Of a stretch of 13,046 nt of DNA, positions 6,111-12,523 are shown piece by piece. The stretch is from an uncultured Clostridia bacterium (GTDB taxonomy: Bacteria; Bacillota; Clostridia; Oscillospirales; Acutalibacteraceae). Where the stretch lies: positions 1 through 13,046 of the forward strand of contig CALWMQ010000182.1 of NCBI GenBank assembly GCA_944382025.1, in the 5' to 3' direction. The notes under the pieces were generated by a model. It was not told the DNA's origin, searched no databases, and saw nothing but the letters and a program-made list of their open reading frames with translations. The position numbers and the translations under genes were made by a program. Positions within the stretch are counted from its first letter, which is position 1. The number at the start of each line of letters is the position of its first letter.

Positions 6111-7056
6111 GGCGCAGCCACCTCCGTTTCTCCCCGAAGGGCAGGGGGCGTGTAGCCCGTTCGATCAGGGGGGTCAGAATATTCATAATAACGATGGCGA
6201 AGGAAACCCCTTCCGGCAGGGAACCGTACAGGCGGATCAGCACGGTCAGGAGCCCACAGCCGATAGCGAATACCACCTGTCCCGACCGGTTAATAGGGCT
6301 GGTGGTGTAGTCGGTAGCCATAAAAATAGCGCCCAGCAGGAGCCCTCCGGACAGGATATGGTATAAGGGGTTGGCTCCCAGCAGCCAGGTCATCACAAAC
6401 ACGGTACCAATATAGACCAGGGGAATGATAGGGGTGATTACCCGGCGGATGACCAGGTAGGCGCCTCCCAGCAGCAGGGCGAACACACAGGTTTCGCCAA
6501 GGCATCCGCCCCGCATTCCAAAGAACAGCTGATCCAGGGGGATAGCGGACAGGTCACCGCCGGAGGCCAGTACAGCTAAAGGGGTAGCGGTGGTCACCGC
6601 GTCCACTCCCTGGAGCTGAACCGGGGCGGTCCAGGTATTCATACTTTCGGGGAAGCTGGCCAGCAGCACAATCCTGCCCAGAAGGGCGGGATTGACGAAA
6701 TTCTGGCCGATGCCGCCGAACATCTGCTTGGCAACCACAATAGCGGCGACACAGCCCAGGGCAGCCTGCCACAGGGGGATGGAAACCGGCAGGTTATAGG
6801 CCAGCAGCAGGCCGGTTACCACACAGGACAGGTCCCCTATGGAAGACGGGCGTTTCAGAACCCAGCGGCTGAGGATTTCAGCGGCTATGCAGGCGGCAAC
6901 GCAGACCAGTTCCACGGCCAGGGCGCGCCAGCCGAACAGCCATACCGAAGCGATCCCCGCGGGGATCAGGGCAACAATCACATCCAGCATAACGCCGCGG
7001 GTATCGGCGCCGCTGTGCAGGTGGGGGGAGGAGGAAACGATCAGGGTACTCTCCAT
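6103..7056 (-). CDS. rnfD: Rnf complex subunit RnfD, membrane flavoprotein
   Basis: RnfD is the large membrane subunit carrying covalent FMN. The 317 residues start with SSSPHLHSGADTRGVMLDVI, typical of RnfD/NqrB, followed by about nine to ten membrane helices. The flavinylation motif is DAVTTAT at 152-158, with Thr158 the expected FMN site in the context DAVTTATPLAV. GIGQNFVNPALLGR (115-128) and the late ATDYTTSP segment are also RnfD hallmarks. GAGGATG lies upstream of ATG 7056. It sits 35 bases after rnfC and overlaps rnfG at its end. Confidence 0.95.
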   Translation of the reverse strand: MESTLIVSSSPHLHSGADTRGVMLDVIVALIPAGIASVWLFGWRALAVELVCVAACIAAEILSRWVLKRPSSIGDLSCVVTGLLLAYNLPVSIPLWQAALGCVAAIVVAKQMFGGIGQNFVNPALLGRIVLLASFPESMNTWTAPVQLQGVDAVTTATPLAVLASGGDLSAIPLDQLFFGMRGGCLGETCVFALLLGGAYLVIRRVITPIIPLVYIGTVFVMTWLLGANPLYHILSGGLLLGAIFMATDYTTSPINRSGQVVFAIGCGLLTVLIRLYGSLPEGVSFAIVIMNILTPLIERATRPLPFGEKRRWLRRG

Positions 7057-7091
7057 TGGGCATCATCCTCACTTATGTAAAATCGGGCAGA

Positions 7092-8420
7092 TTATTTTGC
7101 CTGCCGGACGGCCTCCTTGGCCAACCGGATATTTTGCAGGATCGGCCGGTGAGCCGGGCAGGAGAAGGTGCAGCAGCCGCATTCCATACAGGTCATGGCG
7201 CCCAAGCGGCGCATCTGGTCCACGTCACCGGCCTGGAAGGCCCGGACAATATTGGGGGGGACCAGGTGCATGGGGCAGGCGTCCACGCATCTGCCGCAGC
7301 GGATGCAGGGAGAGGCAGGCAGGTTGGTGACATCCTCCTCGGCCAGAGCCAGGATCGCGTTATTCTGCTTCAATATGGGCAGGGTGTCGTCCATCAGGGA
7401 GAGACCCATCATAGGCCCGCCCATCAGCAGCTTTTTAGGCTTATAGCGCAGGCCGCCGGTAAAGGCAAGTACGTCATGGATGGGGGTACCGATGGTGACC
7501 TGGACATTTTTGGGGTGGGCGACAGCGGAGCCGTCAACCGTTACCCGTTTGGTGACCAGGGGCATGCCGGTTTTGAGGTACCTGGCCAGTACGGCGCAGG
7601 AAGTGACATTCATTACCACGCAGCCCACATCCGCGGGAAGCTTTCCCGGGGGGACCCGCCGTCCGGTGCAGGCGGCGATCAATACCTTTTCGGCGCCCTG
7701 CGGGTACCGTGCAGGGAGGCTTTTTACCATGACCTGGCGTTCCGGCCGGGAAACGCTTTTGGCGATTTTAGAGAGTTCCGCGATAGCGGCAGGCTTATTG
7801 CGTTCAATGGCGATAATGACCCGGCCTGCGTCCAGGAATTCCATAACCGCCTGGACTCCGGATACAATATCCCAGGAATTTTCCATACATTCCCGGTAAT
7901 CGGCGGTAATATAGGGTTCGCATTCAGCGGCGTTGATGAGGATGGTGTCAATCCCATCAGGATCTTTGGGGTTGAGTTTGATATGGGTGGGGAAGCCAGC
8001 GCCTCCCAGGCCGACCAGGCCGGAAGCTCTGACAGCCTGGAGAAAATCCTCGCGGCTTTCCACCACCGGCGGTTTCACACTGCTATGTACTCGCTGCTGG
8101 CCGTCGGATTGGATGACGACTGCCTGAGTGGTACGCCCGCCGGGCAGCAGCAGTTCGGTGATACCGGTCACCGTGCCGGACACTCCGGAATGGACGGGTG
8201 CGGAAAGGGGTTGACTGCTGTCACCCACCACCTGTCCTACTTCCACGGTATCGCCTACCTTGACCGTGGGAGTACAGGGAGCGCCCAAATGCTGGGACAT
8301 GGCCAGAATAATTTTGTCAGGCGGGGGCATGACCACGGTCTCGCACTCGGCGGTATGCTTTCGGTGAGGGGCGTGGACACCGCCGCGGATATGGGAATGA
8401 AGGCGTTCCAGGAAGGTCAT
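7092..8420 (-). CDS. rnfC: Rnf complex subunit RnfC, NADH-binding subunit
   Basis: RnfC is the peripheral cytoplasmic subunit that reduces NAD+ with electrons from the complex. The 442 residues open with RGGVHAPHRKH, the RnfC signature, then a lipoyl-like/barrel-sandwich region. The FMN/NADH-binding GLVGLGGAGFPTHIK lies at 134-148 and NAAECEPYITADYR at 163-176. Two [4Fe-4S] ferredoxin motifs close the protein: Cys372/375/378/382 and Cys411/414/417/421. The ATG at 8420 is chosen over the GTG at 8432 because AAAGGG lies at a workable distance before it and the shorter N-terminus fits the family. It is the first of six contiguous rnf genes. Confidence 0.95.
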   Translation of the reverse strand: MTFLERLHSHIRGGVHAPHRKHTAECETVVMPPPDKIILAMSQHLGAPCTPTVKVGDTVEVGQVVGDSSQPLSAPVHSGVSGTVTGITELLLPGGRTTQAVVIQSDGQQRVHSSVKPPVVESREDFLQAVRASGLVGLGGAGFPTHIKLNPKDPDGIDTILINAAECEPYITADYRECMENSWDIVSGVQAVMEFLDAGRVIIAIERNKPAAIAELSKIAKSVSRPERQVMVKSLPARYPQGAEKVLIAACTGRRVPPGKLPADVGCVVMNVTSCAVLARYLKTGMPLVTKRVTVDGSAVAHPKNVQVTIGTPIHDVLAFTGGLRYKPKKLLMGGPMMGLSLMDDTLPILKQNNAILALAEEDVTNLPASPCIRCGRCVDACPMHLVPPNIVRAFQAGDVDQMRRLGAMTCMECGCCTFSCPAHRPILQNIRLAKEAVRQAK

Positions 8421-8442
8421 TGGTTGCAACACCCTTTCTTAC

Positions 8443-8470
8443 CCAGCCGCCGGAGGAGACCAACGGCTGG
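8443..8470 (-). other. Stem-loop in front of rnfC
   Basis: CCAGCCG (8443-8449) and CGGCTGG (8464-8470) form a perfect 7-bp stem in the 75-base gap between the Gx transporter stop and the rnfC start. No T-run follows on the minus strand. It could mark an mRNA processing or stability site between the accessory genes and the rnf genes proper. Confidence 0.35.
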
Positions 8471-8495
8471 AACAAATAGTATATTAATGGATAGA

Positions 8496-9098
8496 TTATA
8501 CATTTAGTCTATTAAGAGCTGGCATCAGCAGGTTCAGGGCCAAGCCGGTAAGGGTTCCGGCCGCCAGAGCCAGCAGCAAAAGCCAGGGGGCATAATACAG
8601 CATGGCATGCCCCAGCAGGGCCATCGCCATCAGAAGCTGGCCGGCGTTATGAGCGATAGCGCCGGAAATGCCCACGCCGATGTAGCTGAGCCTGTCACGG
8701 GAGAGACGGAGTACAAGGGCCATCACCAGGGTGCTGAGCAGTCCGCCGGCGGCGCTCATAAAAAAGGCGCTGCCACCCCGGAAGAGGGCGAATAAGGCTT
8801 TAGCGGCGGTAATACCCAGGGCAGCGGGGAGATGCGGGCAACGCAGACGAGGGCTGGTGAGGACATACATAATGACGATATTGGACAATCCCAGGCGGGC
8901 GCCGGGGATTGGCAGGACCGGCAGGAGCGCTTCGAGGAAAGAGAGTGCCAAGGCCAAGGCCGCCAATAGGCCCAACTGAGCGGCGGTCAGGGCGGGGCAA
9001 ATTTGCTTGGGCTTAGGGAGAGACGGTGCCATCGGAATGGTGGGATGGTTGTTACGGGAAGCTGTCCGGGCAGCTTCTTTGGAAATGAAGTGATCCAT
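8496..9098 (-). CDS. Gx transporter family protein (heptaprenyl diphosphate synthase component I type)
   Basis: This 200-residue membrane protein has about five to six helices after a hydrophilic N-terminus of some 37 residues. Family marks are IPGARLGLSNI (64-74), FRGGSAFFMSAAGG (106-119) and GAIAHNAGQL (146-155), typical of the family annotated as Gx transporter or heptaprenyl diphosphate synthase component I. The fold is like ECF transporter substrate subunits; the true substrate is not established. The AAAGG site before ATG 9098 supports the long start, although Met23 would give a more usual length. In many Clostridia this gene sits beside rnf and a NusG-domain-II gene, as here, which hints at a role in supplying or assembling a Rnf cofactor. 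That role is inference. Confidence 0.9.
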   Translation of the reverse strand: MDHFISKEAARTASRNNHPTIPMAPSLPKPKQICPALTAAQLGLLAALALALSFLEALLPVLPIPGARLGLSNIVIMYVLTSPRLRCPHLPAALGITAAKALFALFRGGSAFFMSAAGGLLSTLVMALVLRLSRDRLSYIGVGISGAIAHNAGQLLMAMALLGHAMLYYAPWLLLLALAAGTLTGLALNLLMPALNRLNV

Positions 9099-9143
9099 GT
9101 GGCAAGCCTTTCTTCCAAGAACAAAATGTATTAAAGCCTGTAG

Positions 9144-9173
9144 TTTATACCAAATGTCATATCACAAATCCAA
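9144..9173 (-). promoter_or_regulatory. Possible internal promoter with overlapping palindrome
   Basis: On the minus strand TTGGAT (9168-9173) and TATAAA (9144-9149) are 18 bases apart, upstream of the Gx transporter start. CAAATC (9165-9170) and GATTTG (9176-9181) form a perfect 6-bp inverted repeat over the -35 region, which could be an operator. A second start for the Gx-rnf genes would make sense given the long spacer. Confidence 0.35.
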
Positions 9174-9200
9174 ATGATTTGTCTTGTACAGTACGTGCGA

Positions 9201-9365
9201 CAGGGGTTCCGCCCCTGAAACCCGCCTCCCTTGCGGTGCCCAAAACCGTCTTGCCGCTCTCGCGGCTGCCGGTTTTGACCGCGGCGCCAACCCCTGCTGG
9301 CTGCTTCCCGCACTGGGGTGCTCCCAGGCGTTGACTTTTGAAAAAGGCAGGCGAAAACTTCCTGT
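9201..9365 (-). repeat. GC-rich structured element, probable dispersed repeat or structured RNA
   Basis: A nested fold is visible. GCGGT 9233-9237 pairs with 9278-9282, CAAAACCG 9241-9248 pairs with 9270-9277, and GCCGC 9253-9257 pairs with GCGGC 9262-9266. The apical loop reads GAGA, a GNRA tetraloop, on the minus strand. Around this, CAGGGG at 9201-9206 can pair either locally with 9212-9217 or at long range with 9291-9296. A further CTGGG/CCCAG hairpin lies at 9313-9327. Base composition differs sharply from the flanks. Similar GC-rich pieces recur in Oscillospiraceae intergenic regions, from memory, so a mobile-type repeat is the first guess. Confidence 0.55.
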
Positions 9366-9527
9366 ATTTATAGTATTGTTGAGCAGTCATAAGGGGGAAT
9401 GTTGCTTCCAGTCTCTATGAGGCAGTAAAGGGATGATCTTTCAAAAGCGATTTGAATGAAGGCGTGAAAAAATGCTGACTTTTTGGCCAATCCAGCCTCC
9501 CGGAAGAGAGATAAAACGGGTATGAGG

Positions 9528-9920
9528 TTAGCCGGCTATCATATCCACTTCCGGCTGTTCAGCGGATATTCGGATGGCGATTCCGGCCGGGACACAGGCA
9601 GCGGTTTGTCCGGCTGAGGACAGCCAGCCGGTACCGACGCAGATCTGGTCGGGACAGCCGCTAGTCTTAACCCGTATCTGTCCACCGGCTACCTCCAGGG
9701 TCAGGGAGATATGGTTACGGCCTTCCACCGTTCGTACCGTAGGTATATCCAGTGGCAGGGTAAACTCCCCGTCCGGTGTAATCACTACCGCGGTACAGCC
9801 TGGTTGTCGCAGCAACTGGGCTCCCAGAAGAAGAAGCAGGGCCAAGGCCAGGACAGTTCCGGCGAGGAACAGATCACCTCGGCGGAAAAAACGGGAGCGT
9901 AACGATATTTTCTGCTCCAT
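9528..9920 (-). CDS. NusG domain II-containing membrane-anchored protein
   Basis: The 130-residue protein has a basic N-terminus, one membrane helix at about 17-36 and an extracytoplasmic beta-rich domain. That domain carries SGCPDQICVGTGWLSSAGQ (87-105), followed by Cys109 in AACVPAG. The CPDxxC and later Cys are the hallmark of the NusG domain II family (not the transcription factor itself). Its biochemical role is not known. Genes of this family are commonly found beside the Gx transporter, ApbE and rnf genes, which suggests work on Rnf maturation or flavin handling outside the membrane. That is inference from neighbourhood. It is the first gene of the minus-strand operon, with GGGAGG upstream of ATG 9920. 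Confidence 0.9.
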   Translation of the reverse strand: MEQKISLRSRFFRRGDLFLAGTVLALALLLLLGAQLLRQPGCTAVVITPDGEFTLPLDIPTVRTVEGRNHISLTLEVAGGQIRVKTSGCPDQICVGTGWLSSAGQTAACVPAGIAIRISAEQPEVDMIAG

Positions 9921-10011
9921 TCCAGGCCGCCTCCCAACAGACTGAAATTCTCTTATCCGGAGGTTCCCTTTTCTCCAAAAGGCTTGGAAACAGTCTGTAT
10001 ATATCTTTCTT

Positions 10012-10040
10012 ATAATAGTATATTTCCCGAAAAATTACAA
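10012..10040 (-). promoter_or_regulatory. Main promoter of the NusG-II/Gx/rnf operon
   Basis: On the minus strand TTGTAA (10035-10040) and TATTAT (10012-10017) are 17 bases apart in AT-rich DNA, giving a start near 10005, about 85 bases before the first gene. No Rex-type palindrome is seen around it. Confidence 0.65.
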
Positions 10041-10086
10041 GATATTTACGTCTAGGCATCTTACCGGGGGACACACGTAAACAAAC

Positions 10087-10110
10087 AACCGGCCGAGTAA
10101 AGGCCGGTTC
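10087..10110 (-). terminator. Minus-strand hairpin upstream of the rnf-operon promoter
   Basis: AACCGGCC and GGCCGGTT form a perfect 8-bp stem around a 7-base loop. On the minus strand it is followed by TGTTTGTTTA, a loose T-rich tail, and there is none on the plus strand. It fits a minus-strand terminator, but no minus-strand gene ends here. It may mop up read-through past the rpmA terminator. Confidence 0.55.
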
Positions 10111-10289
10111 AATATGACTGGGGCAGGTGCCGGAGACGGCGGTAAGGTTTGACACATGTTTTACTTGCCGCATCTTGTGCCAATGAGCAGAGCCTATAGT
10201 AGGATCTGTTGCCGAGAGAAGTGCTTTTGACGGGCTGGAAGCCTTTCGAGGGCTTAGCGGCACAGCCATGAGCTGAAAGGGAAGCGGTT
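10111..10289. other. Stretch without a recognisable gene
   Basis: I find no gene here that I can support. Open frames on either strand are short and lack ribosome sites. Small inverted repeats occur, for example AAGCC/GGCTT near 10240-10256 and AGCCAT/ATGGCT flanking the start of the pseudogene. It may be part of the same decayed insertion as the downstream pseudogene. Confidence 0.35.
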
Positions 10290-10458
10290 ATGGCTATGAC
10301 CAATGTGTGGAGTCCTGAGGAAGGAGAGCTGATTTGTTTATTCTGAGCCGTGCGGGTTTGATGGCCGCCACCCGTATCCCGTATCTGTCCAACCAGGCTG
10401 AAAACTTCAGCTTTTATCCGGAACTGCGTATAAGGGATGCAATCCCGGGCTCAATCGC
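10290..10458 (+). pseudogene. Frameshifted small gene resembling a transposon-transfer assisting protein
   Basis: From ATG 10290 (AAAGGGAAG upstream) the frame reads MAMTNVWSPEEGELICLF and then hits TGA at 10344. In the next frame, from about 10346, the reading SRAGLMAATRIPYL continues, with YPELRIRDAI and KKL further on. Joined, the pieces follow the plan of small proteins annotated in gut Clostridia as transposon-transfer assisting proteins: an [FW]-[TS]-x-E-E-x-x-L-[IM]-C-[IL] start, then SR-x-x-L-x-A-x-[IR], then PE-[LM]-R and a final KL. That match is from memory and not searched. A single small indel near 10340-10346 would explain the break. The reading runs into the terminator of the oppositely oriented rpmA, so its 3' end may also be lost. 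Confidence 0.42.
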
Positions 10459-10500
10459 AAAAAAGCTCCCCTGTCCAGTTACGAGAACCAGACGGGGGAG
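10459..10500 (-). terminator. Rho-independent terminator of the rplU-prp-rpmA operon
   Basis: On the minus strand CTCCCC (reading from 10500) pairs with GGGGAG ending at 10466. GTC/GAC and further G-C, A-T and G-U pairs continue the stem up to a small loop, and a run of six T (10464-10459) follows after one base. It lies 17 bases after the rpmA stop. Confidence 0.92.
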
Positions 10501-10516
10501 TCATCAAAGGGACAAA

Positions 10517-10801
10517 TTATTGCTGGACAGCATATACGCTGGCGCGTTTACGATCCTTGCCGACCCGCTCAAAGCGCAGGACACCGTCCACCTTGGCGAA
10601 CAGGGTATCGTCAGAGCCGATGCCCACATTCTCACCGGGATGGATATGGGTACCGCGCTGGCGTACCAGGATGTTGCCAGCCAGTACGAACTGTCCATCA
10701 GCCCGTTTGACACCCAATCTTTTGGATTCGGAATCACGGCCGTTTTTAGTAGAACCAACGCCTTTTTTATGGGCGCACAGTTGGATGTTTATTTTCAGCA
10801 T
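10517..10801 (-). CDS. rpmA: 50S ribosomal protein L27 with cleavable N-terminus
   Basis: L27 sits near the peptidyl-transferase centre of the large ribosomal subunit. The 94 residues contain the family core HKKGVGSTKNGRDSESKRLG, then GENVGIGSDDTLFA and VDGVLRFER. The protein begins MLKINIQLCA before HKKG, which matches the N-terminal extension of Firmicutes L27 (MLKLNLQFFA before SKKG in Staphylococcus aureus) that Prp removes to expose the functional end. Cleavage is expected after Ala10. Here the common FFA is LCA and the residue after the cut is His rather than Ser. GGAGGTG precedes ATG 10801, and the gene follows prp after 4 bases. Confidence 0.97.
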   Translation of the reverse strand: MLKINIQLCAHKKGVGSTKNGRDSESKRLGVKRADGQFVLAGNILVRQRGTHIHPGENVGIGSDDTLFAKVDGVLRFERVGKDRKRASVYAVQQ

Positions 10802-10805
10802 TTCG

Positions 10806-11123
10806 TTACACCTCCGTTAGGAATACCTGTATATATTCGGGATATTGGGAACGCAACCCTTCCGCATGGAGTTTCAGGCCCTTCAGCACTGTCTGAGCGT
10901 GTTCCAGGCTGGTACAGGGAACAGAGCAGAATAAATAACCGTCTTTTTGGCGGAGCAATACATGACAAGCGCATACATCGGTCAACGTATTAGCAGCCAT
11001 ATAGGCGGCGGATGACATAGCGGCACAGACGATATCATGGCCGGCAGGAGCCATCCCGGCGTGTCCCTTCAGGCGAAACCCACAGATGCAGCCGTTTCGC
11101 GCCAAAAAATCCACTCGGATCAT
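10806..11123 (-). CDS. prp: Ribosomal-processing cysteine protease Prp
   Basis: Prp (YsxB family) removes the N-terminal extension of L27, an essential step in Firmicutes. The 105 residues contain the active-site pattern GHAGMAPAGHDIVCAAMSS: His21 and Cys33 fit the catalytic pair known for S. aureus Prp (His22, Cys34), and Asp30 fits its conserved Asp. The protein is soluble and of normal length. The gene lies between rplU and rpmA, the usual place, and its ATG overlaps the rplU stop as ATGA, so translation is coupled. Confidence 0.95.
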   Translation of the reverse strand: MIRVDFLARNGCICGFRLKGHAGMAPAGHDIVCAAMSSAAYMAANTLTDVCACHVLLRQKDGYLFCSVPCTSLEHAQTVLKGLKLHAEGLRSQYPEYIQVFLTEV

Positions 11124-11476
11124 TCGGCCTCAGCAGGGGCATCGGTTTTGGCAGCTTTAGGCGCCTTGGGATTGACAGCGTCGATCTGGATTTTAGTGAA
11201 GGGCTGACGGTGACCCATTTTGCGTTTGCTGCCCTTCTTGGGACGATAAGTGAACACAGTAATTTTCTTGGCTTTGCCGTTTTTCAGCACATGGGCTTCG
11301 ACTGAAGCGCCTTTGACATAGGGAGCGCCAACCTTTAGCTCCTTATCGTTGTGCACCGCCACAACCTTATCGAAGGTCACAGTGGCTTCCTCAGCCGCAT
11401 CCAGTTTTTCAACGAACAGAACGTCACCATTCTGTACCTTATACTGTTTGCCGCCGGTTTCAATAATGGCGTACAT
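11120..11476 (-). CDS. rplU: 50S ribosomal protein L21
   Basis: L21 binds 23S rRNA in the large subunit. The 118 residues start MYAIIETGGKQYKV and contain VFTYRPKKGSKRKMGHRQPFTKIQI, both diagnostic. A C-terminal tail rich in Ala, Lys and Pro (about 105-118) makes it longer than the usual 102-103 residues. It is the first gene of rplU-prp-rpmA. The ribosome site AGGCAGG before ATG 11476 can pair with an upstream segment of the leader, as described there. Confidence 0.98.
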   Translation of the reverse strand: MYAIIETGGKQYKVQNGDVLFVEKLDAAEEATVTFDKVVAVHNDKELKVGAPYVKGASVEAHVLKNGKAKKITVFTYRPKKGSKRKMGHRQPFTKIQIDAVNPKAPKAAKTDAPAEAE

Positions 11477-11589
11477 GATGTGTACCTGCCTTTTCTAAAG
11501 ACTCGCTGTCCGAGGGCGGGTGTGAACCACTTAAGGCCAGCTGGCTAAGCGGGAAAGGCAAAACCAACCAGCGCCCGGAACATGCGGCA
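11477..11589 (-). ncRNA. Structured 5' leader of rplU, consistent with the L21 leader
   Basis: This is the predicted mRNA leader from the promoter start (about 11589) to the rplU ATG. TGCCTTT (complement of about 11553-11559) can pair with AAAGGCA (complement of 11487-11493) next to the ribosome site, closing a domain. Inside lie the palindrome AGCCAGCTGGCC near 11535-11546 and GTGGTTCAC near 11523-11531. Firmicutes rplU genes commonly carry a conserved L21 leader thought to allow autoregulation by L21. The position, size and SD-pairing fit; the assignment was not tested against a covariance model. Confidence 0.65.
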
Positions 11590-11595
11590 ACCATC

Positions 11596-11624
11596 AGTTT
11601 ACCACACATTTCTGCAGCTGTCAA
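11596..11624 (-). promoter_or_regulatory. Sigma-70 promoter of the rplU operon
   Basis: A perfect TTGACA (minus strand, 11619-11624) and TAAACT (11596-11601) are 17 bases apart. The start would fall near 11589, giving a leader of about 113 bases. Confidence 0.85.
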
Positions 11625-11768
11625 TGGATTCTTGAAAAACTTATTCGACCACTATGTAGGAGTACAATACATGTTGGAGAGACGAATAAAAAAGGATGAA
11701 GGATAAGGCCGCATCGGTTAAAGTTGAAGTTGCGGACAACAACCGAACGAGAGGGGGCCATATCCTTC

Positions 11769-12523
11769 ATGAGCACGAGTATAACACAGGACATGGCGTA
11801 TCGGCAATCCCTGATGAGATACGCGGAGAACCTGATGAGATACGCGGAGAAATACGGCGTCAGCCGCACCAGCCGAAAGTACAACAAGAGCCGGTCGTAC
11901 ATCTACTTCTGGAAGGCCCGCTGGGACGGGACGGTGCAGTTCCTGGCCTGCCAGTCTAGACGTCCCCACGGCCATCCCAATCAGCACACAGAGGCGGAGC
12001 TGAAGCTGATCCGCGATATGCGTCGCCGCAACCCAGACCTGGGCATGGTGGAACTGTGGCACCGGCTGCGGAAACGTGGCTATACCCGCCGCCCGGAGAG
12101 CCTGTTCCGAATCATGCGCAAGCTGGGGCTGTTTCCTGCGGCTGAGAAGAAAAAACATACAGCCCCAAACCTTACGAACAGATGACCTATCCAGGCCAGC
12201 GTGTCCAGGTGGATGTGAAGGTAGTACCTCGCAGGTACATTGCGGATCCGGAGCTCCGCTGCTCCAGTATACAGCCATTGACAAGTTTATTCGCCACCGT
12301 TTTCTTGTTGCCTATCTGGAGTGGAGTACCATTTCCTCTGCCGGTTTTCTGAAAAAGTCGTTCAAATGGTATGCCATTGAGGCATCCCGTTGGAGTGCGT
12401 CCAGACAATCACTTTGCATTTATCAACCGACTTTCCAACAGCAAACGGAATAGACCCATCCTGTTTGAGGCTGCTGCCGCTGAACTGGGTATCCGGCATA
12501 AGCACATCCGTCCTTACACCCCG
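11769..12523 (+). pseudogene. IS481-like DDE transposase, broken by four frameshifts
   Basis: The intact N-terminal part (11769-12185) starts MSTSITQDMAYRQSLMRYAE, with a helix-turn-helix region (KYGVSRTSRKYNKSRSYIYFW) and MRRRNPDLGMVELWHRLRKRGY. The frame then slips back one base each time near 12167 (before KPYEQMTYPGQRVQVDVKVV), near 12258 (before LLQYTAIDKF), near 12381 (before LECVQT) and near 12404 (before NHFAFINRLSNSKR). It ends with AAAELGIRHKHIRPYTP. The first catalytic Asp (QVDVK) and remnants around the second (QT-DN) remain; the third, expected in a G-K-V-E-R context, is missing. A perfect 21-bp tandem duplication at 11810-11851 repeats the residues LMRYAEN. This copy cannot make an active enzyme. 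Confidence 0.8.
11810..11851 (+). repeat. Perfect 21-bp tandem duplication in the transposase
   Basis: Bases 11810-11830 are repeated exactly at 11831-11851. It keeps the frame and doubles the heptapeptide around LMRYAE. Perfect identity suggests a recent slippage event. Confidence 0.9.

Larger units (their letters stand above)
9099..9527 (-). other. Long intra-operon spacer with a foldable GC-rich element
   Basis: These 429 bases lie between the NusG-domain-II gene and the Gx transporter, far more than elsewhere in the operon. They contain the GC-rich structured element at 9201-9365, a possible internal promoter at 9144-9173 and an AT-richer part (9366-9527) where I see nothing definite. 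The open frames here are built from low-complexity stem sequence and lack convincing starts, so I do not call them genes. Confidence 0.5.
11671..12523 (+). mobile_element. Decayed IS481-like insertion sequence
   Basis: The transposase remnant and its leader form the recognisable part of the element. TGTTGGAGAGACG at 11671-11683 is a plausible left end. No convincing matching right end is visible: CCAACA at 12672-12677 is the only short echo. The coding match stops at the R-P-Y-T-P motif (to 12523), before the last catalytic Glu, so the right end is eroded or deleted. Boundaries are approximate and no target duplication could be identified. Confidence 0.6.

Noticed and set aside
7056..8507. 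A 483-residue plus-strand open frame opposite rnfC
   Set aside because: It is the antisense shadow of the well-conserved rnfC in GC-rich DNA, with no family features.
9201..9365. CRISPR or REP array
   Set aside because: There are no regularly spaced direct repeats with unique spacers, only nested inverted repeats.
9157..9390. Minus-strand open frame of 77 residues in the rnf-operon spacer
   Set aside because: It is made of the stem sequences of the structured element and lacks a ribosome site; it reads like translated repeat DNA.
10205..10275. A plus-strand reading containing VLLTGWKPFEG that recalls the start of pyroglutamyl peptidase
   Set aside because: The similarity covers about ten residues, the frame stops at once after it, and no ribosome site is present; probably chance.
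9874..10303. Minus-strand open frames over the rnf-operon promoter
   Set aside because: They run across the promoter, the hairpin at 10087-10110 and the start of nusG-II, and have no recognisable motifs.
10334..10993. A 219-residue plus-strand frame across rpmA and prp
   Set aside because: Most of it is antisense to rpmA and prp. Only its first 40 residues are of interest and are treated as part of the frameshifted small gene.
11718..12284. A 188-residue minus-strand frame opposite the IS transposase
   Set aside because: It is a shadow of the transposase; the plus-strand reading has clear family motifs.
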